Shown in pieces: positions 35,744-49,900 of a stretch of DNA of 64,000 nt. Both the position numbers and the translations under genes were made by a program. How positions within the stretch are numbered: position 1 is the stretch's first letter; each line of letters begins with the position of its first letter. Source of the stretch: Cymodocea nodosa (Eukaryota; Streptophyta; Magnoliopsida; Alismatales; Cymodoceaceae); assembly GCA_036874045.1 (NCBI GenBank), contig CM072341.1, forward strand, positions 8,320,501 through 8,384,500, written 5' to 3'. The notes under the pieces were generated by a model. That model was not told the DNA's origin, made no database searches, and saw only the letters and a program-made list of their open reading frames with translations.

Positions 35744-35761
35744 TGGTGTCGTGTTAGGTAA
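35744..35761 (+). other. Decayed tRNA-Asp-type primer-binding site after LTR C
   Basis: TGGTGTCGTGTTAGGTAA, after the same 7-nt spacer (AGTTTTC) as in element A. TGGTGTCG differs from TGGCGCCG by two C-to-T changes. Confidence 0.5.
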
Positions 35762-35768
35762 CTAAACA

Positions 35769-36360
35769 AGATCCAAGCTGAAGAGAGGTGGTGGAATGAC
35801 TGGCATCCCTCCTCTAGGATGTGGAATGAAGGCTTTCACATTAGAGATGATTTGTGGAATGAAGATGATGAGATCCGAGCTGAAGAGAGGTGGTGGAATG
35901 ACTGGCATTCTCCTTCCTTGCTTCAAGATGTGGAGCTCCAATAGGGGTGACGGCTGGTGGTGTTGGAGGTGGAAAACAAAAAGAGCCCAAGAGAGGAGCC
36001 CTAGACGTGCATCACTCTCTTTTATTAAGAGAGTTTCCAAGTTTGGAGATCTATCTTTGATTCAACAATTATGATTAAATCCCACTTATTTTCTTTCTCC
36101 AATCTTCAATTTCCATGATCTTCTATTGAATTATAGACTTTTCATAACAATAAATACATCAAAGTATCAAGTCATCCATAAAATTCATAAATGATGCATG
36201 TTTGAAATAATTTCCTACTTTTAACTGTATAAAATGGGGATTGGTTCTTATTGGTTAAATAATGAAATAAATGTATAATATGACTTTAATAAATCTCATG
36301 TAAATCTATTTAACCAATAAGATCCTATAAAAATATGCAACATTTTAATCCAAACAAATA
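35769..36360 (+). other. Internal leader remnant with a 103-bp duplication
   Basis: Two copies, at 35769 and 35872, of gatccaagctgaagagaggt...tggaatgactggcat. A 92-codon ORF here consists mostly of the duplication and has no recognised domain. The remainder to 36360 is AT-rich and unassigned. Confidence 0.45.
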
Positions 36361-36830
36361 CTCAAGAAATCTTAATGGTTAATGTTTGAAATATTTGAAT
36401 GTTAATGTTGCTTAATGACAAATCTTAGATTAACTAACATTAAAAAACTTAATTGATGTTATTTACATTCTGTGGAATCACCTAATGGATAGTCAGATTC
36501 CTTTATGAATAATAGTATTTAACTAAAGAGGTAGACTCATGGAGTTAACTTAAGTCCACAAAGTTAGTCTGTTGAGTTAACCATAACTCCACAAACTAAG
36601 TTCGTTGAGTTAACTGTAACTCAACGAAGTGCTTAACTGAACACATATAAACTTCAATATAAAAATCAAAATAGTATACAATTCTTACTTAATCTCTGTA
36701 GATCGACTTGTACTTGCACACAAATACAATATACACTATGCACTTGTAGTTAAGAATAAATTAGATTTAATATCTAATTTATGAAAATTATTTGTTTACT
36801 TTTAGTAGAACTTATAAATATACATTTAAA
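36361..36830 (+). repeat. LTR fragment (R/U5 part) of the same family
   Basis: Matches the LTR from ...aatcttaatggttaatg to cacttgtagttaag, with hairpins at 36536-36625. It is more diverged than the other copies. Confidence 0.65.
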
Positions 36831-36834
36831 AGTA

Positions 36835-38082
36835 ATTGAACAGCAACATATTAGGTTAGTATTATAAACTTAAAGTTATTATTATTGCACATGATAAATA
36901 CTTTATTATTTAAGACATTTATTTACTAGTTTGATAAGTTATCTAAGGATTTTTGAATACTTGCAAGCTTAACCATTCGAAACTCAAACTCATTTCAGAT
37001 AGTTAGCATCAAACCTTCCGAAAGATAACTTAAGTCATGTTTCTAGGTCACGACACGTGTCTCACTAGTTTTTATGGTAAAAAGGTATTTCAGATACTTT
37101 GAAAACTTAACTATCTAATACTTAAACACTTTTCAGTGAGTTAGCATCTAACTTTCTAAAAGATAGGTTAAGCTGGTTCGTTGAGTTAATTGTAATACCA
37201 CGAAGTTAGTTCGTTGAGTTAGCATAACACCACAGACTTAGTTCGTTGAGTTAACTATAATACTTGTGACGTGAATTGGTACATGATGAACTCGTTAAGT
37301 TAGATACGTTAAGTTATAAATCTACTTGTTTTACTTGTTTAGTTAACATTAACACAATGACTTATTATTACATTCGATGAAGAGTTGTTTTTGGACGAGA
37401 AAGTTTATTTTGTAGGAAACTTTTCAGAGATCTAGGGTTGATGATTAAAGAAAATTCGAGAGGAAAACATTGATCAAAACATGTGTATTTCAATGAAGGA
37501 AAAAGAGAAAATGTGAAGGGTGGAAAACTGATTGTAGTTAAACGTGGAAGATATGCACGAAATGAAAATACAGTATAAAAAACGTAGAATTTTCGTTGAT
37601 TAATCATCCCTACACACCAAATGAAATATATTTTCAAGGATCAAAACACCTCTTAAGGGAAACGCTCTCAAATAGAAGAAAATTTGGTGAAGAAGAGAAA
37701 GTCAGATATATGTCACTAAAGAATTGAAGAATCAAAAGAAAACAAATTTGGTGAAGTAGAGAAACTCAAATATTAGTCACTGAAGATTTACATAAGAAGA
37801 AGAAGACAAAGAAAATCTCAATAGGGAGAAATGTTTTAAATTCTGTAAATTAGTTTTCTTTATTTGTAGTTATGAAATTGATTAGATGAAATATGGTATC
37901 ATTATATAATTATATTTACAATTTCTGAGGAGAATTGAATTGTATATTGTAATTGAAACTTAAATAAAATGATTTGATTAAAATAGTGTCTCGACTTATT
38001 TTTAATTTTGAAGTTTCAATTATAATTGAAAATGTTGAAAAACACAATTCACCCTCCTCTTGTATAGCCATTTGATCCTACA
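36835..38082 (+). repeat. LTR-like repeat, inverted partner of 58542-60055
   Basis: Ends ttcaccctcctcttgtatag...tcctaca at 38082. Its reverse complement begins TGTAGGATC..., an LTR-like start followed by the GAGGAGGGTGAAT word common in plant LTRs. About 1.25 kb is homologous in reverse to 58542-60055, including hairpin words at 36,960-37,330. Confidence 0.55.
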
Positions 38083-38239
38083 GGTATACTAAATATAGAT
38101 GAACAACCGTCAATAAATTAATGAAAATGTGTTCCACATGAAAAACCTATATGAACAATCCAACATGATTCGTCATTGAGTAGCATACTAACCTTGGGAA
38201 GATGTGTTGCATAGATAGGACCTTCTTGCACGTTGCACA

Positions 38240-38515
38240 AATAGCATTGAATGCATGGCGTGAGATGAGCAGGTGTTCCTCCTTGCATGTGGCATGGAGA
38301 TGAGTGGGCGTTCCTCGCACATAGAGTGGAGATAAGTAGGTGTTTCTCACGTGGCGTGGAGATGAGCAAGTGTTCCTCTTTGCACATAGAGTGGAGATGC
38401 AAGTGTTCCCCCTACGTGGCATGGAGATGTAGGTGTTCCTCCTCACACATGGAGTGAAGATGCAGGTGATCCTTATGTGCTGTGAAGATGTGGGTGTTCC
38501 CTGTGTCAAGGTTTT
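38240..38515. repeat. Degenerate minisatellite, unit about 35-50 bp
   Basis: Six to seven units built from gtgttcctcctcgcacatgg plus agtggagatgagcagg variants. ORFs on the minus strand here (38118-38509) are products of the repeat. Confidence 0.65.
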
Positions 38516-38519
38516 CGTA

Positions 38520-38668
38520 TTGGGGTTTTCAAACCTTTCAGACCATTTTGGTTTGAAAGTGTTATCTATTTATATATTGGAAAATTAGAAAAATTTCTCA
38601 ACTTTTCAAGATGGCACAAACACTAGAATGTTGAAAATAAATTCCCAACATTCTAGGTGGCATAAATA
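38520..38668. mobile_element. Harbinger-type MITE fragment
   Basis: Shares cctttcagaccattttggtt..., atggcacaaacactagaatg and cattctaggtggcataaata with the right part of the MITE at 42951-43422. Confidence 0.5.
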
Positions 38669-40700
38669 CCTTCTTATATTTTTACTAATGTTTTATTATT
38701 TTTTGTAACTTTCTTTTTCATTATTTTTTTTGTAACTTTTCGACACTTTTTTTTTTGTTACTCTTCATTATTTTTTAAGTACACAAATAGACCTTAAATT
38801 AAATTTCAATTTAGTGCTCCAAATGAACTTCACTACAACATTCATTCATGATACGCACATAAGATAGATTTTAAAGGTTACCTGATATTACAAGTTTAAC
38901 ATAAGCATCCAATTGCCCAATAACTCATTATTGTTATCACCAACAATTTAATAACAAGGGGGCTTCGCTATCAATGACCACTTAAATTCCATACCTACCC
39001 TAGAATTTTGGGATGGTGGAGCAATTTCTTTTCTTGCACTCAGCCGCATCTAATCATGTAGCAGCACATGGCAGATTATCACCAATCAAACTACAACCTC
39101 ACAGAGTCAAAGTTCCTTAAAGAACTTATGATATCTTATTTAATCTCATAGAATTTAAAAGTTGGCATTTCCTTCGAAAAGCATATTTTTCATTTCAAAA
39201 TTAGACGAGTAAATATTTCTTGAAAAAATTAGATAAGTAAATAAAAGAAAATTGGATGGATATTACTAGTACATAACAATAGATACAGAATTCAAATAAA
39301 TATTTGTTTTCAAAAAGACCACATTAGTTACATCTATGTATATTTTAATATTGATCGAGCGAAAAAAGATATTTAAATTGCATTTGCAAACAAAATATGT
39401 TAATTATATTTGCTACTTAGCAATAGAAGTCACATAAAAAAAAAGGCAATAGAAATCATGTCTGACATTTTCCACTCAGCTTAGGTAACAAGAGAAGCTC
39501 AAAAAATAGATAGGTGAATGGAGCAAATGAATCAATTTTCAATAGAGTGGTTACTGCCTCTATCGTTAGGGGGATTTTGAAATTGCAGAGACTTGGTTCG
39601 ATCAAGCTGTTGAGTATTGGATAAATAGTTGTGTTCTTAGTATCAAACGGTTATCATCTACTGTGGTTACCTGGTTAAGCATTTCTTATCTTTGACTATG
39701 AAAGATTTGTGATCTTAATTGAAAATGATTATATCCATGTTAATTTAATTCAATCTTCTAATAAATCATGCGTCAATAGGCAAATCTCAAGGAATGGTTA
39801 ATCTTCTAATCAATAATGCACCAATAGGTATAGAATATCTTTATGTAACAAAAGCCCTAGACTTGCCCTAAAAACATACTTGACAATGCATCATTTTAGT
39901 GATAATGGAAATCCATTAAATCTTAGAGGAGATACCCCAAAGAAGGGTTCTACCTAATGTTTTCCTCGATCCCAATTCAAATGTTAGATCAAATAATTGT
40001 TACCAAATATCTGATTGTCTTTTCTTAACATCCAGTATCAAATTGATTATGATGTTATTTTGGGGTTTTTATATTAGTGGGAAGAGACTCCAATAAACCA
40101 CTTACAATATAATAATGTACAGGCACTTTCGACAACTTTAATTATATAAGGTAATTACGTCTAACACACAAAAATGCCATAACAATTACGTCAATCCACA
40201 GTAATAAATTTTCAAAGCTTATCATCCAAGATGAAAGACCAATGGAGAAACCACGGAATAAGAGTAACGTGCAGAAATCTGATGAGTTCAAGAGTTTATT
40301 AATAAAGTTGATTAACTTTTTCTCACAACAATGTCGACTAGATAGCTATAGAATGAGGGTAATAAGTAAAAATTTAACAAGTTTGAGAGTTTTATTGACG
40401 ATGTTGATCGATCCTTTTTTTTTTTTGTCTGAAGGTATTTTAGAAATTTCATAATTATATCATTTAGTACGAAGTTTGATTATCAAACATGGTTCTCAAA
40501 TTTCACGAAGAAGCATGATGTTGAAAATGTAGTTTGACATGCATGAAATGGAGAGATATGTTTCAAAAACAAACTGTAAAAATAATAAGAAGAAAGAAAA
40601 TGATCTTTGAAAACGTTATTTCAAAAGTAAAAATCACAGGCACTTATAAATATATAATTGACAAATGATAAGGAAGGAGCATGCAAAAAAAAAACTAAAA
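38669..40700. other. Intergenic stretch with nothing recognised
   Basis: AT-rich, with T and A runs, no convincing ORF and no terminal repeats. A weak duplication lies around 40265-40430 (gagttcaagagtttattaat versus agtttgagagttttattgac). Confidence 0.5.
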
Positions 40701-40749
40701 TGAAAGTTACGTAAAAAGAAGAAAGAGATATTTTTAGATTTTAGCTAAC

Positions 40750-40958
40750 GTGTCCAAAGCAGAAAACAGTGGGGGCTCATATCGAAATCAATGGATGGAG
40801 ATAGGGAAACGACGAAACACAGACGCATCCGCAGCGCCCTCACTTAGCTCACCTTAACAGAATAAAACACCAATCCACCTCTCCGACCTGCCGCCAGGAC
40901 GACCAGAACGAGCGTAAAGCCCTAGAATTCGTGGTTCCGTACTTCTACCCCGTACGAA
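40750..40958 (+). promoter_or_regulatory. Proximal promoter and 5' leader of the SLH-like gene
   Basis: GC content rises sharply here from the AT-rich flank. The segment contains C-rich stretches (gccctcacttagctcacc, ccacctctccgacctgccgc) typical of plant 5' leaders. No clear TATA box was found and the transcription start is not determined. Confidence 0.4.
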
Positions 40959-43900
40959 ATGGAGGCCCTGGCGTCACCGACGTGCCCCACCTCCTTCCAG
41001 CTGCAGTGGGGCCTCCGGTGCCGGCAACCGTCCCCTCGGCTGGTCCGGGTTCGCTCTTGCGCCCACGGGCGTCGCAGCTGGAGTGGTGTAGTACGGTCTG
41101 CCGGTTCCGAGGGGTCGGCAGAGGACTCGTTTTCTGGGTGGTTTCGGGAGGATTCTGATGGGAATAACGGGAAGAAAGATTATGGAGGTGAGAGGGTTTC
41201 TTTCGGCTGTTTACGTTTTTTCCTTTTCGAAGGTTTATTATTACAGTACGTAGGAAATATTTTTCTTATTTTTGTGAGGGGCGGGAGTTTCATTGCTTGA
41301 GATGTATAGCCCGAGGCTTTTAATCTAGAATTGACAAGAGGTCGGGTACATCAAGTTTTGAACGGAATTACGAGGAAATGAAGCTTCTTTTTCTTTGTGG
41401 AGGGCAAACTAGCGCATGGCAGATTTCACTGATAATGGAAATCTAAAAAGGGTAACAATTTGAACAAACGTAAAGCAGCTGATAATAGCTGTGGTCTTGC
41501 ACAATAAAGCGTTTTATTGGCTCTTATCAAGTCACGCCCTTATTATTTCGGAAGAATTACAAACGATGATATGAAAATAATGCACCTCCGTCTTATTATG
41601 GATTCCAACACTCACTTCCCATTCCTAGAAAACAGGCAATTGTTTCCTACTGGGAAAAATTTTATTTTATACTTTCCATTTCACTATACAACTATGTGAA
41701 GGTGAAAGATTATATTAGGATTAATCCTCTAATAACAAGAGGTTACATATGTATAGAGTGTATTAGTATCTTAATACTGAGTGGATATCCAATAAGTCAG
41801 ATCCTAACAAGACTCTAATAAATAAAACAGCATAATACTGCTCTTCAAATTGAAACATACATATCTATCATGCCTAGCTTGGTATGTATAGTTTCAAAAG
41901 TCCTTACACTTCTTGTTTGTGAAGATATCAACCACTGGATCTGAGGATTGGGTGTAAGTGTACAAATGATATCTCTCATCATTGTATCCTACATGTAATG
42001 GTAGCCAACTTCTATATGATTTGTATGCTTATGGAAAGTGAGACTGTTGGTGATGAATATAGCATTGGTTGTTGCAAATTTTGAAGATTTGTTATCAGTT
42101 GTTTGGGTCTTTCACAAGTCTTACTAGTGAAATTCATTGGTGGGTAGTGAAGTGTTGTTGGCATATCTCATTGGTGAAACTTGATGGCCCTATTATTTGA
42201 CAAAATTTGTTGGTCTACTTCTACCAATTGATGAACCAAGTGACCTATTCACTTGTATGGTTGCTAACATACTTGGTTGGTTGGTTGATTGGCAAGTGAC
42301 TTGGACTAATGAAATTTCTATTTTACCTTTAGAAGGGAAAATCTTCTTAGAATTGTCAATTTACCCTTATGGATAGAATTGGTGGGCATGCCTCCTTGGA
42401 TGCCACAAATGCACCTCCTTGGTTGCCACATGTGCAACTCCTTAGGTGCCACATGTAGACCTTCTTGGGTTACCATGTGTGCCTTCTTGCCACTTGAACC
42501 ATAATCAAATTTCTCACTATGGATCATTTTACCCCTTTCACATAGGAGAAAGACTATAGAATTAGATAGTTTTACAAGATGAGGGTGAATTATGATTTTT
42601 AAAACAAAAAACAGAATATGCAGTAGAAATTAATTCAAAAAAACAAGACACCTGATTTTCAATATCAAATCTTTATTTATTTTCAATACTAAAGATTTAT
42701 AGAGTTTATGCTTATAAAATTTGACTCGATAGCACTAACAATTCACTCACAAATTCCTTACACTATCTGAACCTTTGATTTCAGCTTTCAGCTTCAACTT
42801 CTTCAACAGCCTTCTATTGATTCTTACTTGGTGTGAAGACATATTCAACATATCAACACACATCTATTTATAGCCTAATTATCAATCACATACAATTGAT
42901 AATAGAACAACTTGTTTACAGTTTGTAGTGAATAATGTGATTTACATTTAGGGGAGGTTTGTGCTACGCAAAAAGTTAGAAAAGTTAGGAAATAGAAAGT
43001 CAAAAAAGTTAAGAATCAAAAAGTTGGAAAGTAAAATTTGATGATGTTTGTGCAACCAATGGAAAGTTAGGAAAATTATATAGTTCTTGAACTTTTAATA
43101 TTATATATTAAATAATTAGCCAAGTTTATAATATAATAATAAAATAATATTATTATAATTAAATAATATAATAATAAAATAAAATAATATAATATAATCA
43201 TGTTTATAATATAATATAATCACATTGAAGGATTTTTTCTTTACGTTAGAGTTTCCTGACTTTCAGACCATTTTTAATCTAAAAGTTGGGAAATGCTATC
43301 TATTTATATCTTGGAAAGTTAGAAAAAATTCTTAACTTTCCAAGATGGCACAAACACTAGAATGTTGGGAATTTATTCTCAACTTTCCAATTCCCAACAT
43401 TCTAGGTGGCATAAACACCCCTTTAAAATTTTGTATAACATGATTTCTGCAACAACCTCCTAAATTTAATCTTTAGTCTCACATTTATTCTCATGTTCTA
43501 TCTTTCAAATTATTCACTTTCTATCTTGATTTTCTATCGTAATCTTTTATGTAGTTGTCTTGAAAAATATCTAAAATACAATTTGTAGAACACAGTTAAT
43601 TAAATATAGATAAATGACATTTTAACGAATATAGTGGATTTATAGATGTGTTGATTGACTTTTTCAACATTTAATACTTTGTCGAGTTATTAATAATTTA
43701 TATGCAAAACTCGTTGGGTTAATGTTAACTCTATGACTTTTTAAGAGTTCTCACATAAACCGTTAAGTCTCTCATGTGCACATATATTATCTTTTAACAC
43801 TCTCATGTGAATATAAGTTACTCACTTTTTTCTCATAAGTCTATGAGTTTTTAAGTATAAGTCTACAAGTTTTTAAACTTAACTCAATGACTTTTATCAC

Positions 43901-46900
43901 ACACCTTGCATATGTCTTATTTAAACATGAAACTAATGATCATCTTGATTTTTTCTAAAAATTTCTATAAGAGTTGCAAAAATCTTTTGGCCGATTTCTA
44001 CACCAATTCTCTCAATAGTTTGAATTATTTCTTGATTTGGTTTAGATGATCCTTGTTGATTTTGTAAAGGAATATCATAATTTTGAAATTTTCTTAAATC
44101 TTTGACAGAAAATGATTTGGATCTCAGTTTCTTTTGAGGCCAATTAGATAGATCAATTTGATGTAAAACTAATCTGTAAATTGCATCTCTATAGAATAAT
44201 TTACTTTGTAAATTAAATATATGATGCAAAAATACATTATACCAGTTAATTTGTATTCTGTTTATCACTGCAAATGTTGCATACAGACAACACTTGTTGA
44301 CTTCAACATCATGTCTTATTCTTTGAAATAAATTTGTATGTAACACTTTTACAATAAAACAGGTATGACCATTCAGATCATTCATATACCTTAATTTAGA
44401 TCTGTGCCTTGGATATTTTGATAACTATTGTATATCCCAGCTTAGACTATTCAATTCTACTCATTTGAATATTTTGAAACCTTCATTTTCCAGACCTAGC
44501 ATTTCATCCATTCCTATATTGATAATTATATCTTCTTCAGCCACTCTCAAATTAATATAAAATGCAGACATGACTAAACCTTTTGATGCTTTTAGTGCTG
44601 AAGAATTTTCATTTGATTTTGATATTGACTTGTTAGATACATTTGAGACATTTATGCAAGATCAGATGAAGAATTTTCAATCTCAAGTAGTGACAGTGAT
44701 AAAGATGAACTTATAGTAACTATTTACAGAGGTGAACAAAATTATTTAATACCTTATTGTTTGAGTATGCTTTACTAGTTATATCAGTTTAGATTTATAT
44801 GCTGTTATATTGTTGAAATTTATGAAATTCAACAAAGGAATGGTGTACAATATATTGAGTATTATCCTTAAAATTTTGAAAAGATGGAATAGGAATCAGA
44901 AACTAATAATCTTTGGAAAAATGTCATCCATTATGAAGCATTTAAACGATGATATTCCATCTATTGTACAAGAATAGATTACAGAGGATGTATAGCTTGA
45001 GCACTCTACATTTACTCATGTTGAAAAGGAAAGTGAAATAGTTAATGTGGACATTGATACACTGGTAGATTTTCCAGAAGTAAATAAAATGATTTTTGAA
45101 GAAATAAATGAGAAGATGAGGAATAAAATTCCTAATCTTGATCAAACTATAGATGATAGAAATTTATTATTCTTTAGAGATCGGGACAACATTATCAAAT
45201 TTAGAAATTATAGTCACAATGAAATTTTATTTTCTAGGCCAGTTAAATTTGATGAAATGAATGATATAAAGGAGTTGTTTAAATTTCAAGGTCTATTGAA
45301 ATTCATTCTTAGTCAGTCAAGGTATTACAACTTACCAAAAGTTGTAAATACATTTTATGCTCATTTGGCATTGACTGAAAAAGATATAATTATCAATATA
45401 AGAATGAATGACATAGTTTTAACTCCTAAATTTATTTATGAAGTGTTGGGTCTAAAACATGAAGGTTTCAAAGTATCCCAACAAGCGGGATTGAATAGTC
45501 TAGGTTGAGATATATAATAATTATCAAAAAATTCAAGATACAAATCTGAATTAAGGTATGTGAATGATTTGAATGGTCGTGTCCATTTTATTGCAAAAAT
45601 GTTTCATGCAAATTTATTTTAAAGAATAGGACATGATGTTGAATTTAACAAGTGTTGTTTGTATACAATGTTTGCAGTGATAAATAGAATATAGATTAAC
45701 TGGTATTTTGCTTTATATATTTAATTTACATAGCAAATTATTTTATAAAGATGCAATTTATAGATTAGTTTTATGTCAGATTGATCTATCTAATTGACCT
45801 CAAAAGAAACTGAGATCTAGATCATTTTCTACCAAAGATTTAAGGAAATTTCAAAGTTATGATATTTCTTTATAGAATTAACAACAAAGATCATCTAAAC
45901 CAAATCAAGAAATAATTCAAACTATTGAGAGAATTTGTGTAGAAATCAGCCAAAGGATTTCTGAAACCCTTATTGAAATTTTTAGGAAAAATCAAGATGA
46001 TCATTAGTTTCATCTCCTTGGCACTTGGTTGTAAGTCACACATGCCCTAGCCCCATCTTCTCTCCTATATTGTGACTCTATCAACATGACAAAGATGGGT
46101 TGAGAAGAATGTAAAGTGTGCTTCACCTACTTGGCCATCACAAGTTCCACTCCTTTGCTTCATGGATGGCTGATGCTTCACAATGAACCTCTAGTTATCC
46201 TTGGAGAGTTCATATGCTTGCCTCCTTTGATGATAATGTCTACCTTTGACTCACAAATAGGGGCTCCTAAATATCACTTGTCACATGTCCAAAGTACATC
46301 TTAATTCATCAATAAATTGGATGGTAATAGCAAACTTGATATGGCATTGTTTGGTGACTTGTTGGTTGACTTCTTACATGATTCACCACTTCTTGAATGG
46401 TGAATGTGAACAATTCCTCCATGTGGCTCTCCTCTCCTTCTTGACCCAACAAAGTGAGAGAGGGATCAATGATTGAAACTCCTAATTGTTCCGATTGATC
46501 CTCCACTCTTTGGGCTATGGCCACATGTTTCCCTTTGTCCTTGGACTTGGGTTTACCTTTGAGTTCCAAATGTAGAGTCCAACACTTGTCCTTACCATGA
46601 CCATTCACCTTGCAATGCTCACAATATAAAGTGGCTTTAGAGGAGGAAGAAGACTTACCATTCTTCTTCTTCTTCTTCTTCTTTTGAGAGGATGCTTGCT
46701 TGAATGTAAGGGGAGACTCTTTCTTGACCTTAGATGGCTTGGAAGTAAAGTTCTTCAACTCAATAGTCATAGCTCTTGTGGATACCATGGAGATGGTCCT
46801 TGCCTTAAAAAGGACAAGCTCCCTTTGGATACGAGTGTAATTCCATAATGTACTTTTGCATATCCTCCTCATTGTTGATTGAAACTCTAAGAGTGATGGA

Positions 46901-49900
46901 TAAACACCCAAATTCTGTGGTGTACTCTTGCATTGTTGGCCCTCTTTGCTGGTGAAGTGAATACCACTTATTCCAACATCCTTGGAGATATCCTATAGGA
47001 TAAAATTCCTCTTGGAGCATTTGTTTTAAGCTTCTCCATGAGAATTTTGTCACCTCCTGGTGAGCCAAATAACTATTCTACCAAGCCAAGGCATAGTGGG
47101 TGAAGACATCTTCTCTCCTTAAGCACTCATGTCTATGGCCAAATGGGACCTCTATTCAACTTAATTTGGATGAAAGCTTCACTTGTGGCTGATCTCATGG
47201 ATATTGTACCACCATACACTTTTGGATCTACACTCTAATACCAAAATAATCCATAACTTAATCCTCTTCAAGAGTTCAAGTACCCAAGAGGTAGAGAAGA
47301 CTTGGACTTAGGGTTTAGTGTTGGAGATGTAGGAGTGCACTTTCCTAAAGGGAAGTGAGGAATGATGTAAAAGAGGAAAAAGGGGTATACACACTCAACC
47401 ACTCCTCTCCTTGAAGAACACATGGGAACATAGATTTGGCAAGAAAAGAAAATAACTCTCTTGATTACCTAAGAAGAATTACAAAAGATTCACACAATTG
47501 ACTAGAACTAGACACCTTGCATGTCCAACTATAAAAATGGCACTTAATTTATAATGCCCAAGCACCATAGGTTGGTCCTTAGACTTACAAGGCCACTCAC
47601 ACCCACTAAAACATGTTCCTAACAATCCCAAGTGGTGGAACCCTTTCCCTTTAAGTTTAGGTGAGTGGAGCTAACATAGTCTTAAGATTGTGACACCCAA
47701 AATATCATCTATCTTTTTAGATGAATATCTTTGGAATGCCACATCAAGTGGAGCTCCTCTTGTGCTTTTGGCCTTTTTGTTTGAGGCTTCTTGTTTGAGC
47801 TCCTCTTGTACTCACATGTTATATTTCAACCATGTTTGAGCTGTTAATTGGATGAAGGTGCAGTTAACGAGTCTGTTGGGATACCTTGGAAAAAGGTGCA
47901 TTATTTTCCATGAATACATGTTTTGATTTCACTAGAAACTTCATAGACCATTAGCTTATCTCTTGAGGTTTTCATATATATATATGGGACATCACATGGC
48001 CCCTCCATTTGATGGTTTAAATTCAAATTCTTCCAATGGCCAAGATTTGTCATTAGACGACCAGTCTATGATGGGAGCTTGATTCTTTTGTGTTGAATAA
48101 CCTAGTTCGATTGCTAAATGTCTAAACTATCACAACAAACACTTGAACTTTCAAAGTGGACATTAAAATCCATTTGTCAAATTTTGCATGACTAAGCCTT
48201 GTTGCCAGATGGTCGAATTTGTTTGTCAAGTGCCTAAACCTATTCTTTGGGTGGTCAAACTTGTCACAAGTGTTTGAAGGCTTGCCATCGATTGTTGGGG
48301 TCCTCCATAGGTCTTGCTAGCAAGTAGTGAAGTGTCACTAGCAAAACTTGATGGCCTTGTTAGTTGGTGAAATTTGTTAGCTAGCTTTTAGAGTCAACTA
48401 TCAGTTGACAAACCAAGTGACCTATTCACTTGTGCAGTTGTTGGCCTAGTTGGTTGGTTGATTGGCAAGCAACTTGGACTTGTGAAATTTTTGTTTTACA
48501 CTTAGGGTGGAAAATCTTCTTAGGATTATTAATTTACCAAGTTACCCTTATGAATAGAATTGGTGAGTGTGCTTCCTTGGATGCCACATATGCACCTCCC
48601 TTCTTGGGTGCTATGTGTTCAACTTGGGTTATTATCTGTGTTTTCTTCTTTCCACTTGAACCATAGTGAGATTTCTCACAATGGATCAAAGTGGATCCAT
48701 CAAATCCATAAGCTAATCAAGTATTCAATGTGTATGAAAAAGAAAAACTATCACTAGCCACTAAATGTCTTGAAAATTTCTGAAATTTCCTAAATGTGTG
48801 TGTGTGTGTTTTTTTTTATTGGTGATCCTCTTTGGACACTTAAATAATTTGGTGAATACCAAAAGTATACATGAAGGTGATGATAAGTGAGCCTTATGGG
48901 TATTCAAATAGCTTGGTATATATTAAGAGTATCCATTAAAGTGAAAGTTTGCAATAGTAGACATTCCTAAGTATTTAGAATAACACTCTCTTTAAAATAG
49001 TCCTCAGATACCTATACACTTTGTCTTGCAGACACTTTCAACTAGTCAAGGATACCTTAAGTAGTTGCATTCACTAACTTGATTGAGAGTACTAATAGAA
49101 GTAAAACTCGCAATGTTGGCAAGTGAGTTAGATAGATGCACACACCTATTGTTTGCCTACGTTTAAGTAGAACTACCATTATTGTCTATGAGTACTGTAT
49201 GAGAATTTCTTAGATGATCAACCATCCTGATATTGCTCCTACCCAAACACACTTAACTCTAGAGTTCTTATAGGAGTGGGTGTTTGATAGTAGGTGTAAA
49301 TGCAACTTTTTGAATGTGTTGAGTTGAGTGTACTATACAGTAGGATAAGACCTCTGGTGGGCCTTGAACATTCTGAAGTTTCTGGAGGCAGAGAAAACAG
49401 GTGGAGAAGGCTGACTCCAGACTCAGTTCTTTAGAGTTTTCGGCAGTCCCAGCTTAGTACATCAGCTGGTCAGATGTGGAGAACCATCAGTTGGTCACCG
49501 TGGCAGAAAAAGTTTGGTTCAGTCCTAGGATGGTGGCAGAAGAACAGTTGCCTCCGAAAAAGGGGTGGAAGGCTAGGTTGTAGTTTTGGAAATGGTTAGA
49601 CCAGCCCTTGAAACTGTTGGGCGACCCTGGAGGGGGAGAAATCAAGGCTGACAAAGGCTTTAGTGGTGATGGAAGTGGCTGGTGACCTTGGCAAACAGTA
49701 TACCTGGTGTTGGTGGCAATGAGAGGAGCAGTAGATGAGTTTCTCAGTGGTAGCTGCAGGTCCCACTGGCAGTGGAAGGAGTGGCCAGCAGTGACAGTGG
49801 GTTTTGATGATAGAGAAGGGGCTGGATAGTGGGGTTTCAAGTAGAGGGTAGTTACCTATCCTCCGACACTATTTGGAAGATGATTAGGGCACCAAAGTTA

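Noticed and set aside
35796..36074. 92-aa ORF MTGIPPLGCGMKAF...
   Set aside because: Mostly a 103-bp duplication in a retroelement leader; no domain.
38118..38509. Two overlapping minus-strand ORFs rich in H, C and T
   Set aside because: They arise from reading a minisatellite in two frames; no gene evidence.
44942..45145. Minus-strand 67-aa ORF over the accessory ORF
   Set aside because: Shadow frame of the plus-strand accessory ORF.
49487..49840. 117-aa P/S-rich minus-strand ORF in intron 1
   Set aside because: Low-complexity composition in a GC-richer transposon-like patch, no homologue recognised, antisense to the host intron.
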